A stretch of DNA of 64,000 bases, taken from NCBI RefSeq assembly GCF_949628215.1, contig NC_134278.1:33684115-33748114 (forward strand). Reading direction: 5' to 3'. Shown in pieces: positions 11,071-23,900 of this stretch (positions are counted from its first letter, which is position 1; each line of letters begins with the position of its first letter). Both the position numbers and the translations under genes were made by a program. The stretch comes from Phalacrocorax aristotelis (taxonomy: Eukaryota > Chordata > Aves > Suliformes > Phalacrocoracidae). The notes under the pieces are model-generated. The model saw only the letters and a list, made by a program, of their open reading frames with translations, did not search any database and was not told where the DNA came from.

Positions 11071-14000
11071 TGCCATGTTTGGAAACCGGGTCCCCACAGC
11101 CTCTTTTGAACCTCTCTCTCTCTCATCCTCTTCCCCCATCCTTGTCAAACAGCGCATGTGACCACATTTTCTATCCTCCTCCGTCAATAGGAGGCTTCAA
11201 ACGTAACATTACTAAATTGCCTGCTGCGAGTGATGAGAATAAACAGATTGAAGCTGTGGCCTGTGGAGGAGAATCAGGGTTTCTCCTGACTACCCGTCAG
11301 GCCTGTTCGCTCGGGAAGGGGGGAAAACGGTAGGAGAGGTGACTGGAATACGTGCAAACCTCTGACGTTACCCGGACCCTCCCTGCCATGGGAGGTGTAT
11401 CCTTATCTCACTGTCTGCTGGTTACGTACACCTGTGCTTGGAAGGGGTGTCCCGAAGGTGCGATGCGATCTGGGTGTTTCTTTTGGCAGCATCAGAAATA
11501 CCCACTGGGACGATGCGGGTGCCAGCTGTTCCCCGCGGCTTTCTCTGACCGATGCGGGGACCAAACCCCCCGCGGGCTCCCGGCTTCGGCCCCGCACGCT
11601 GCGCGTGGTGGGGCTGGGACAGCGTTTCGGTATATTGCTGTCTCTGTCCCTTCCCGGTGGTGCCTGGCTCTGGATTTTTACAGGGGCTACCGGAGGTGAT
11701 CGCAGCGGCGGGGACCGAGGCCCAGCTGCTAGCATTGCGTATTGCCAGGGAGAGGGTCTCAGGCTGCGAGCGTGGTGTTTGGATCTCAGCCCGAGATGAA
11801 GAGTTCAGTTTGCTCTTGCTGTTCACTATGCTTGGGGTGTGGCTAGTCTTGGAGGGGGGGCTGGTTGAAACGAGAAATGTTTTGTGAAGCTGCATTGTAT
11901 TAGTCAATGTGAGGCAATGTAAATGAAGGATCCCTCCTCAGTTTCTATTTATCAGAAGAAAATTAAATAAAGGAGTAGCTCAAAGGCTCTAAACTACATT
12001 TATCCTTCTCCTATTCCTTGTCTTCCAGCATGACTACTTCCCTATAAATATTTAGCTTTTATTCGGTGAAGAAGATTACTGGTTCTGTGATGATGTTGTA
12101 GAGCAATACTATAAATCTTACAGTCACTGCAAGAATAAACTTTTGTTGGTAGAGATGGTAATTTCTCAGCCCTGTTCTTGTTAATGTGTGATAGAGGATA
12201 AATTTTCCTCCTTTCTCTTGTGCCCCCCCCCTTTTTTTAATTCTGCTTTTCTTTTGCATTGGCATTTCTGAATTCTGGACTGATGCTTCCTTTTCCGTGA
12301 GATTATGCCAGTCTTCAGCAGTTTTACTAAATGAATTTAGGATACTTTAAATACAATTTTTAGAAGAGGTCAAAAATTGTGCTGTGTGAATTCAGCTTGA
12401 AATAACTTTATATTATCTTCAGAGGCTTGTGATGCCCAAAGTTAAAAGTTTATTTCCTTGCAACAGCTCTGTCAATTCATGGGAATAACAGTCTAGGCTC
12501 TCCATTGGTCTGAGAAATTGTGATTTTTTAAATAGATTTTTTCTTTGAATAAAGAGCCAGAAATTAATAGAAAATATGTTGGGAAACTTACAAACCTTTT
12601 TACTCACTTTAGCTACATCATTGGTTTTAAAATATTAGGTCACAGCAAATAGTTTTCATATGGATTATGATTCGACTCTTAGAGCCACTGGATTTTCTGA
12701 GACCATTTGCCTTTTCTGTACACAGAGCACTTACTTCCTTTTCGGGACAAGAGTTAGACACATCTTTCCAGAGAGTAACCCTTCTAAGATTGGATTTTGA
12801 GACAAGAATTTAGTTCCATAATTTTGTAGAGGTTTGTTAGAAATATACAATGGTGTTACCCGGATGACACAGCTATATTACAAAAATCATATATTGTCAC
12901 CATCTCTTCCTGTTATCTTCAGTAAAAGTTTTTCTGATTCTCCAAATTTCTCAGCAAAAAAGCCACCAGTTTTCATTTAAAACCACCTGCAGAGAATTGT
13001 TTCTGTCTGTAACACCCACATGCAAATCTGTAATGTCACCTGGAAGTGAAGTTGATCTGTGTTGCAAACTAGGCTACCTTCAATCCTGGATGGATCGGAG
13101 GCTGGATGCGTGCTGTCTCATGAATCATGAGGGCTAAAAAGAGTGCAGCATTTCTCTCCTGTTCTGGATGTCCCAATAGCAATGGAAGATTTTAAAATGG
13201 TACTTGTAATTTCACTTTACAGTACTCCTCATGGCAAAAAAACGCAGGGAAAATTATTGGTTAAACTACTGTATTCTCGACATGATGATCACAAAATTGT
13301 GGACCTAGGCAAATTTGAGGTGTTCCTGTGTGTAGACTGTATGCATTTCAGGAGGAATGAAAGAGACTAGGGTCATGGGTAAAAAGGCTGTGTCCCTCTC
13401 CCTTGGGTCTGTACCTCTCTCTCTTCCTGAGCCCTGTTTCTGACTCGGAGCTAAAAGCCTTCTTGTAAAACCTCGCTGCCAGTTCATGCTGACATCAGCA
13501 CATACTGCAGTGTGCCAGCCTGGGAGCAGGGCACTGTTACAGGGAGCAGGACTATGGACAATGCCATGCTTTCTCTGCTTCCTCTGGAGAAAGGCATAAA
13601 TGCATGCTTTGGTTTGAAACCACCTGCTTGTCTCTTTCCAGGAACTTTCCCTACCTGTAGTTCGTTGGCCCACCGAGTTTCCTTCAGCAGTCTGGGGCTA
13701 ACGAGGCTTGTCGCACGCTTAGATTAAAGGCATGCAACTTGTACTGGTCAGTGTGACTTTCTTTTTCTAGGTACACCTGATCAGTGGCAGAGACCTTGTC
13801 CTCCCCTACCCTTCCAACATCAGATTTCAAACTACTGTGTTGGTGTTTGTGGAAGGGAAATGTTCTGCTATCCTATGACCTGGAGCAGTGTGTTGAGGAG
13901 TTGGGGCTTTTGTGAAGGTTCCTCTAACTGCCTTTTTTTTTTATGAACAGGTGTACCTTGGCATGAGGAACACTTTAATTCAGTTAATTGTCTTGAAATT

Positions 14001-17000
14001 GCCTTTGCACCCAAAGACAGGTTTTGCATTCCTGCTGTAATAGGGGCCGTGTCACTAGGTACTCTTGGGAGCATATCCATGCCTTTGTGCAATTAAGTGC
14101 AGTCCCAGCCTGGTGTATGGCACTGAAGGCTCAAATCCACATAAGCACTTTGATGCTTACCTGGCACTAAGTAGAAACTGAGGCACCTTGAGTCAGTACA
14201 TGAAATCTTTCTGTAATGGTGCACCTGGAAGCTGGGTGTTCCTGTGTGTCCCGCGCATATAGGACCAGAGCATGTGAGTGCCTTGGCTGCTGAGTTGCTT
14301 GCTGTGTGCCTTTTGCCTAAGCCTGTTTGGGAGTCACAAACTACACAGTCATATGTTTAAGTCCTCTGAAAGACCTGATGCTAATACAGTATCTGTCTAA
14401 TGTGTATTGATGCTCAGTGCTGAACTCAGAGTGCTGTTGTCACAGCGATGGCCGCTTTCCTAACATGTAGGGGACAGGCAGTGTTACCGCTTCCAGCTAC
14501 CTTAGGTGTGATGGCCTGGTGGTTAGGAAGTAGTTACCTAAGCCCAGTACACTTACCAGCCTGAAGAAACTGTGTCCTGGACAAGTGCCATTACATTATC
14601 ACTTGGTGGAAACATTTTAGCTCCCCATACAGAGAAGAATGAAAAGTTTATGGGCCCAGGAGCCTAACTCAACGTCAAGCCCAACAGGAAGAGTTCCCCT
14701 TGCAGAGGAGCTGTCTTGCTCTCATGCTGCATGCTTCTGGTTACCCAGGGCTGTTAATGTAGCCTTTTTTTTAAGGAGTCAGAGAAGTTTAAAGTGCCGA
14801 GAGGTCTGGGAGTAGGAAGCTGGTCTTCCTCCCTCCGTGCTGAACGATCTCGTCTCAGGGCTTGAGAGCTTTGCCTTTTTGTTCCTCTGTGGTTGGGAGA
14901 GCTTCACCTTCCTGCCTGCCAGACATTTCCCAGCAGCATGGAGAGCAGTCTGTTGAGAAGGTGGGGCTTTACCATGGTAGACTGAACTCCCATCCATTCT
15001 TGTTTCCCCATTTCACACTGACTGTGCCGGATTCTGCAGGTATCTCTGAAGACTAGTCTCTAGCAACTCTTTTAATTGGAGGTTGGCCTTACAGACCCAA
15101 GCTTCTGCTGCTCCTGTATGAATAAATGTTTGTGTAGGACAGTAGTAGAATGTGCCATGGCCTCCGCTGCAGACTAATTAACATTGGAGGCATTTTTCCC
15201 GCTTTACATAGTAAATACTCCTGTAGCTGAAAGGGAAGAGGTTCATGTTGAGTGGCTGATGTGTCTAGCCTGAAGTCCAGATGTTGCCCTACAGGTGGCT
15301 CTGATGTGACTAACAAATTGTGAGGAAGTGTGAGAGGGAAAGTTTTCAAGGTGGCTGAAGAGAGAAACAAACCATCGTTTGCAAAAACGGGGCAGGGGAA
15401 CAGTTTTAAAGGAAAAATAGTTGGAACGTACACTTTAAACTTTTAAACACTAGATAGCCTGAGATAACTGTATTGTTTGTGGGTATAAGGTGCCTTGAAG
15501 TGAAACAACCCTGCCTAATATACAGCAAATTTCAGTCATAGGCAAATCACAGAACTATATATATTTATATGTATATGTACGTAAGCTGAAGTTTGCTTGT
15601 GTGCCTTATTTTGCTGGGTTAGTTAAGTACTACGTGCAAGCCATGGCAGCTGTGAACGCAGCTGGTTGAGTTCCAGTTCTGTTCTGCGGTAGACTCTCAC
15701 AGCCCAACAGGACCATACATTGGGACAGCCAAAGTACTTTTGTCCACCCCTGGTGGAACAGTAGCTTATCAAAGGCAGAACAGCTGTAAATCAACCTTAG
15801 ACAAATTTTGGTCAGAAATTAGATGAAGGTTCCTAGCTACCATGGCAGTAATTTTCTGGAGCAAATTTAGGTGGGGATAAAAGCTCTTACTGCCCTTCTG
15901 ATGGGATTTCACAAGACTGTGAAAGAGGTTGTTTGCCAAGGTAGTGGCAATAGTAGGAAACTTAAGAGACATAGGTTCTTTGTTGTTTTGTAACTCTGAT
16001 AGAATAGGTTCATTAGAGGCTAGCAGGTACTTGAAACCTTCCAAGATCTTAAGAGAGTTATTTCAAGACTTGTGATGGGAGTGGCAGTTAATAATTACGA
16101 AGAACTTGGTCCTAACACCCTATTTTGACCATCTAGTGTGCACAAACTTGATTTTAGCAGAATTCAGGTCTCTAAAATCAACAAGGGTATTGGAGCTACT
16201 TACTTTTCAGGACTGCTAAACCCTGAAGTCACTTGAATTTGGTGAGAATCTCTGTTTCAGAGATCTCAAGACAACCCCTGTTTTGTTTCCTATCTGCACC
16301 TGGAATTTTCCAACCTCAACTACTAGCTGTGTAATTCTGAAGATTAACAGCTTGGCCAGGAGGCATGTGCTCTTAACCAGTTTCCTAGAGACAATTTGTT
16401 TTCCTCTCTATTTCTAACACTTGGACCACACCTAACATTGTCAGAAAACATTGAATAGTGCTCAAAACACAGTGGCGGCTGCTGCCACCCTTATTTTGTA
16501 TAGTACTTATGGGCAAAATGAGGGAGTAGGGTTCCAAGACCTTCTTAGCCTGAATGCTGTAAATCCCCTGATGATAATTGCCCTTCTATAAACAGTAGGG
16601 AAGGGAGAGGTAGGATCATTCTTCATCCCTTCTGTTGTAACTGGGCCACTTTGCAGAAATAAAAGCAAGAGTCAAGGGGCCATCGCGAGGAAGTCTGCCT
16701 TTATCCTGTCTTTAGGATGAAGGATCTAAAGCCTATCTTTAATCCCACTGAGAAGACAAAAGAGGAAGTGGGAGTTCTGGGAAATGGTAGTGCATTTGGC
16801 ATTGAGGAATTAAGGGATAAAATAGATAAACACTACCAAGACTTCCTCCTCTGAGTCAGACTCCCTCTTGCTTATTCTTTCTTTGGTCCCACGGATCTCA
16901 CTTCCGGTGCAGTGGAATAGGAGGAATGGAGGATGCCCTCAATTCAGCTGCTTGAAATGTTTATTTCTTTCTTTGTATTTGCGGGGGTTTGGAAGCACCA

Positions 17001-17199
17001 TGTTTCAGGCTCTGTGATGGAGCAGGGAGCAGAATGCAGGTTGCTTACTGTGTGCATGGGTAGTTTAAGCCTCTGGAATCACCCAGACAGACTGGCTGAA
17101 TATTACTTTATGCTTCTTCCTGGCAGTGCCAACTCTGATCCAGACATTTGAGTGTACAAATCCATGGTGAAATGATTTTACTCCTGGAGGACTGCATTT
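11071..17199. other. Intron 1: CpG shore and unique AT-rich sequence
   Basis: The first 700 bp still carry scattered CG dinucleotides and GC-rich words to about 11790; the rest is ordinary AT-rich intron. A short palindrome CTCATGAATCATGAG lies near 13119-13133, and an RE1-like motif at 14929-14949 is listed separately. No exon, RNA gene or recognisable transposon was found. Confidence 0.6.
14929..14949 (+). promoter_or_regulatory. Weak RE1/NRSE-like motif (REST site candidate)
   Basis: The bases CCCAGCAGCATGGAGAGCAG (first 20) keep the two half-sites of the REST consensus, CAGCAcC and GGAcAGC, at the standard spacing, with changes at several of the 21 positions. REST silencing of neuronal genes outside neurons often acts through RE1 sites in first introns, and RIMS1 is neuronal. 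The match is imperfect, so it is only a candidate. Confidence 0.2.
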
Positions 17200-17980
17200 T
17201 CACGGAATCACATAATGGTTGTGGTTTAGGTTGTGGTTGTGGGCAGGAGTCTGGAGATTGTCTAGTCCAGCCGCCTGCTCAGAGCAGGGCCACCTACAGC
17301 TGGTAGCCCGAGACTGTGTGCAGGTGACTTTTGAGTATCTCCAAGGACAGAGACTCCACAACCTTGCTGGACAACCTTTTCCAGTGTTTAGCCACCCTCA
17401 CAGTAAAAAGTGTTTCCTGATGTTCAGATGGTACCTCCTGTGTTTCAGTTTGTGTCCATTGCCTCTGGTCCTGTCACTGGGCACCTCTGAGGAGAGTTTG
17501 GCTCTGTCCTCTTGACTCCTCCCCACTGGGGATCTATACACATTAAGATCCCCGTGAGCCTTCTCTTCTCCAGGCTGAACAGTGCTGACTCTTTCAGCCT
17601 TTCTTCATGTGACGTGCTCCAGTCCCTTAACCGTCTTTGTGGCTCTTTGCTCTACTTGCTCCAGTATGTCCATGTCTTTCTTGTACTAAGAAGCCCAGAA
17701 CTAGACTTAGCATCCAGATGTGGCTTCACCAGCACTGAGACAGAGAGGAAATATCACCTCTCTCAATCTGCTGGTAATGCTTTTCCAATGCAGCCCAGGA
17801 TGGTGTTGGCTGCCTTTGCTGCAAAGGCATGTTGCTGGCTCATGCTCAACTAGGTGTTGATCAGGAATCTACAGCTGCTTTTCTGCAGAGCTTCATTCCA
17901 GCTGGTTGGCCCCCAGCATGTAGTGGTGCACGGGATTAGTCCTCTCCTCGTGCAGGACTTCACATGTCCCTTTGTTGAAT
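17200..17980 (-). mobile_element. CR1 LINE, 5'-truncated copy (minus orientation)
   Basis: The left end (ACGGAATCACATAATGG) is the reverse complement of the CR1 3' octamer tail. It is followed by the inverted 3' UTR (TGTCTAGTCCAG near 17258), the inverted C-terminal coding segment (17330-17560) and RT thumb-region sequence up to about 17980. Substitutions and small indels break every frame, so it is inactive. The subfamily looks older than the copy at 58.6 kb because it matches the shared wording less closely. Confidence 0.9.
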
Positions 17981-20900
17981 GTTTGAAAGCTTACGAGGGA
18001 GACCAGTATCTAATGTGTTCTCAACTCAGTCTGAATCATTGAGGGGGAGGATTGCTTCTGGTCACTGCTTCCAGCCCCTTTCTGTTTACTGTCAAAGACT
18101 CTCACTCAGGGAGGAAGAGAGGGAATTGAACAGTGCAGAAACTATTGTTGCCTTTTGGCCAATGGAAGAATCAGAAAGAATTTAACAGCATTTGAAACTT
18201 CAAGTTTTCACCACTCTGAGAGGGCAGATGTGGCTAGAAAGATGTGCTAATCAGAGACAACTATGGTGACCTCAGAATTGCAAGGGGGGTTTTAATGACT
18301 TTCAGGGAACTTCAGAGAATTGATTTTTAAGCAGGAAGGTGGACTGAGTAGTCCAAGGAGACTACTATATACAGGCAAAATGTATTCAGAAGTGCACACA
18401 GTCATGCAGTAAGGCATTTATGAGGCAGTCATTGACTGTTCTACTGGGGGGCTCTCTCACCACCAAGGCCGGAGACTGTCAGCAGACAATAGTAGATTCA
18501 TAGGAATTTCCTCAAAAGCTATATATAGAAGAGTGGGAGGTGACAGGGGATGACAGGCAGTAGTAAACATCCCTACCATATTCTAGTCTTGGGCTTCAGA
18601 TTGGCTTATGTTGACATTTTGGAAGGTCTGAAGTGCAGGCTTCTGTTCAGAGCTCTTTTCTGGCCCCAGTTGCAGTGGTTTTATTGAAATGCACAGGGCG
18701 TTATTTCTGTGCATGTGTCTTCCCACGTGATTCTCCACTTGATACAAGAAGCCTCCAGAGCTTCATGCCTGGCTTTGTCTGACGTTGCACTAATACTTTC
18801 TCACTCAGAAATCTGTGAGCCTACAAGTTCATGGCCATTATCTGTGTCCAGCAGAAGAGTGAAGAAAAAGACTGGGTGAAAGAACATGATCTTTGGGCAG
18901 GAACTTCTCAAAGTATGGGATTGTTATAAACCCAGATCTTAAAAGGAATTATGCAGAAGAGACCTCTTCTCTAGAGGGGGAGGGGTACCTCCTGTTGGTT
19001 GTTTTTCTGAAAAATAGCAGAGGGAGAACAACATTAAGAGAGATTTGAAATTGTCAGTCTTGTCAATGCCCTTTTATTTCTGAAGGCTCATATGAAGAAT
19101 TTTTTGCATCCTTGGATACAGGAAAGTAACTAACAAAGATGTAGTGTGCTTCCTTCATCAGGCCGTTACTAAGCATTTTAAGACTTGAACCTAATACCTT
19201 AAGAAAAGGCTATTTAAAAATACTGCTTCCCTTGTATTCAGGCTTGTTGGGATGCAGTTGCTATCAAAGGTGGAAAATGACAAAATCAAGATTTTGTTTT
19301 TGGTTGCCTATAGTTAGAGCCAGTTCTAATTTCTAGCCAATTTTACCTTCTTTGCACTACCCACTGGTGCCTGCTGTATTTGTCTTCTCCCCTGGGCCTA
19401 CCAGTTTTAATTAATAGATGCTGGCATGCAATTGCGTTTTGGGGGAAAAAGCTTGAGTGCCTACAGTTTGACTCTAATTCCCAGTGGTGATAAAACATAT
19501 ACGAAAATCTTATGTGATCAGTTACAAACAGAGTGGTTTCATTCTGCTTTTTGGAAATAGTTGCATATAATTTACCGTTACTGGAATGATTTACACCTCA
19601 TCAGCGCTGTGTGATTTTACCCCAGTCAGGTCCATCTATTAGATCTGTAAGGATGCAGATAGCTTATCAGATCTCTGCATCTGTCAAGAGTTACGATTGT
19701 TTTATCCCTTCTTTTATACCTCACAGGTATGGTAAAATATTATGCAATGTTTATGGTGTTGCCTAGTTTTGGAATATAGGCAGTAAATGTTAGTCAGAGT
19801 TATTTTTGGTTCTCACAACAAACAGCAGAAAAGACTACCACTATCAGTTTGCTTTAATAGTTACTTGGGTAAGATAATTTGCACAACATGATAGGATAGC
19901 ATTGTAATTCTTTGTATTTGTAACTGAAGTAATCATCCTCAAAATTTGATTGCATTTCAGATACTTAAGTCCAGAGAGAGTTTTAAACAAGAAAGCCATG
20001 TTCCAAATATATTTTTTGGCACTGTTACAGAGGCAAGAAAAGCTAGTTGCAATTTTCAGAATAATGACACACACAAAAGCATTCATACACTCGCCACTTC
20101 AGAGGCATGAAGAGACACGGCATGATGAATAGCTGTTTCCAGACAGTTCTAGATTGAATTAGAACATCTATTTTGGCACTCATTTCTGAGTTTGTTCACA
20201 TAAGGTGTGTCTTATTTTCAGTGTCAGGACTTTTGTGCACTTTTGCTTATGATAAGCATTGTTAATACTATTGAAGATAGGGGAGTGTGTCTGTCTCTGT
20301 ATGTTTTTTTCAGATATCTGCAGTAAAAATTTGTAGTGTTTTGAAATCTCCTGATTTTTTTGGTCTATCTTTCCTGTGTTAAGCTCTCTTGGAATCACTG
20401 AAGATGAGTGTATGCCCTGAGAATTGCTTTTTGATCAGGAGTGACCCTAGCAGACAGAGCTCCACTGTTTAATGATGACAGTGGTGGGTGTATAGCAAAT
20501 TAACTGTTTCAAATTTTGAGGAGCTGGGGTGTAACCAAAGAATAATTTTCTCTGTATTTTGGGCTTTAGATGACCACCAAGTTCTAGTTAGAATGGGGGT
20601 TTAAATGCCTTGCATCAAAAGACCGTTACTTACTTTAAGGTCCTTAACTGAGAATTATTTTTTTAAACTTCATTATGTGAAATTTATTAGGACATTGCTC
20701 ATGAATGCAACACAGCCCAATCAAGCTATTTTAGTGTAAGTACTATTATATTGCAGAGAAAAAAATCTACTACTCTTCTAGCAAGAAACAGAGCGCTCTG
20801 TTTGTTCTGAGAATTGCTAATGGAAGTCTTCACATGCTTGAATGACCAAAGTGTGAAGTGTCTTCTCAAGTATTTCTCTTGGTTACCAATACTACTTATT

Positions 20901-23900
20901 TTGAATTGATCAGACAAAGGAATTGTGTATCCAGAAGTCTGTCTACATCTTATACTAGCAGGTCTAATAAAAGATACATTTTTTTTTTTACAAACCTTGT
21001 TTAGCCTATGAGCCTAGCAAGCATTACACATTTTGTAGCCACTGCTCATAAAGATTTCGTCTACATTTTTGTAAAATATATATTAATTCTAAAGTCTTTA
21101 AATATACTGTGGAGGCTTCAAAAATCATATCAATAAACTAGGATTTTGTAATGTTTATATTGATACATTGTTTTCTTTCCAGATATTTAGCAAACCTACA
21201 GTACTATACTATCCAAACAATCCAAAGATTTAACTAGAGGCTATTTGTATCAGTATGTATTAATCATGTGAAAGTATTCTGCAGAGCGAATGATTAGTGA
21301 TGGGACTTTTGAAAGAAATTACAATGAAGCAGTTTATGTACCAAAAGGCCATTTTGGAACTGGATGGTTGAATATGTTGACTTGTGTTTCAAGCCATGAT
21401 TTGTTAGTATAACTGTTTCCTTTTGATGATTCCATTGGTCTTGGAAAAAACATCAAGACCTACACGCAACCAGACATAGTAGCTGTCGGAGCTTTCTAAT
21501 ATATTTTCTTTGCACAATTTCTTTAGCACTTGTATGTACTAGGAGAGCAGTCATTCTTCATTTATATTCACTGTTCTCTAGGTTTTTAGTTAGCCTTTCA
21601 TATGAAGTTATTTCAAAATAAAAACATTGCACTTTTGCATATTTGTGGTATGAACTTTAGAATAATTTTGACATTTGACATCAGGAGGCTAAATTTTGTA
21701 CTGATTAAATGAAATTGCACTGATGTAGATGAAAACATAATCTGAAAGCTTGAGTGGTAAAAGGGCATGAACAATCTACGAGTATTTTGGTTCCTTTAGG
21801 TGATAAGTCTCCTTGGTACTGTTATTTATTGCAAAAACTTTGACATTGCATGACGAACTTCAGCTATACAGTTTAGTGTTCTCCGGCTATGTGTTTTTAG
21901 CTGTAGATGTAGAACAAGAAGGCAGCTGGTTGATGGAGTGCATGGTGCATGAGGCTAGGCAGTTGAGAAGAAAGGAGAGAATTTATGAGAACTCTAGATC
22001 ATACTAGTTTAACTCTATTGATTTTGGCCCTGGATGCCACCTGCAAAGTATCAGGGTAATGGGTTTGCACTTTATGGATGAGAATCAGAAGAGATTTTGT
22101 ATGTGTATGTGTGCCTGTGCCTAAGGATCTGGAACCAGGCTGTACGGAAATATGTACAGGTTGTTTTATGGACTTTAATTGCGACATTATGTTGCTTAGC
22201 ATTGCTTGAAATATGCAGAGTGCGTTGGTGAAATTTGATTAGGAGCTGAAAACTGGGAACAATTTTGCCTGCAGTCATGTCATGACAGGTGACACAGCTG
22301 AACAAGTTGCTGCCATGGACTAGAAAACCACTGTATTGGTTTGTGCTTGTGCCTGTGCTGAGTTTGATTAACTTCAGTGAGTCTCTGCCTTGGAACAGTT
22401 GTCACTGGCAGCACATCTGTTAACTGGAGTAAGACTTACATGTTGTTGAGTCTGTTTAGATGGGGTACGTCCCTGTAAGTCTTGTATTTTGCAGAAAGAA
22501 GCACATTTTTCTCAAATGCGTTTAGTAACTGTTCAGTTACTCCCCAGGCTTTATGGAGAAAATAAACTTCAGGAAAGTGAAACTAAGACATAGCTACCTA
22601 CATTTCTGGAAAAAAATCCCACTAATCACTGTTCAAAAGTGTATCTGTATTTTTAAAAATTACTTTCTGTTTTGTGTGCCCCTAATTTCCTGCACCCTTA
22701 ATTGTGTACTTTGTTTTCCTTTGTTTTCTAAAAAAACCCCGTGTTTTTCAATATACTCATAGAAAGGAACTGTATTCACTCAGAGGTGGAGATTGCAGTT
22801 ATATGAATTGATTCTGATAGTGTACATGTAAAGAGTGTGTAAATTCCTTTGAGATTAAAAGCACAGTAAATTTTTCTTATATTTCAGAGCAAAATTAGAT
22901 ATTGATTTTTTAATGAGAAATCTATTCTAGAAATATAGAACCTCACTTGCATATTATGATTCTTGTATTTTGTGTTTTTAGATGATTTGATATTGATTGT
23001 AGTTTTCATATTTAAAAGCTCTCTCATTGACAAGCAAAATGTCTTCATAATTTATTTAGCTTTTTTTTTTAAAAAACTACGTTAGCTTAAAGCAAAACAC
23101 CGTCCTGTAACAAAATTGCTTTCAAACAATTAGAGCACTCACCGTGAAACAACTTTCACCAGGAACTGTTTGGACTGGACTGACCAGTTCAGTGAATCAG
23201 CAGTGAGCTTACAGTTTTGTTCACCTGTAACATCCCTTTTTCTGGTGGGGATGTTTCAAGTTCTAAGCTTATCCCTTTGAACAGGTTTAAGTGGCCCATG
23301 TGGAAAAGGAGCTGGGGAATTCTAGTTACGTGGTAGATGAGACAGTGCGCTCTCTTTCATTCAACAAAGGTGATCTGATCCTTTCTTTCCTGGTATTTAT
23401 CGTGTATGGGATCAAAAGTAAAAAAGCTGAGGTTTCCTCGAGGTAAAATAAAATTAATGAAGTTAATATGAGGGAAGAATTTTGAGAACAACAGCAACAG
23501 TAGTGCTTCCTATTATTGAGGGGGTTTGTCCTCTTATTTTTTACAGCGTTTGCAGTTTGGCAATGCTTTCAGCTCTCTCCTTGCAGAATTTATGGTCAAG
23601 TATGCTTTTTTTCTGTCTACATTTAAGTGTTTGCCATATTTCTCTGGAGTCAAGACCTTGTCAGAGTGATTCATGATTTCTGTCACCTTGTGTTGGATTA
23701 CTGCAACATATTGTACATGGGATTACCCTTGAAGACTGTCCCGTTGATCTCATACTGTGCCTTTTTACTTTTCCCTCTGCTTCCTATTGCATATATTTCA
23801 GCTTAAAGCAGTTTCCTTCATGTGTACTGGTAGAAGAATGGAGGTCAACTGAGACTACAGAAGAAAGCCTTCCTGAATGAAAGAAGACACACACAGCTTT

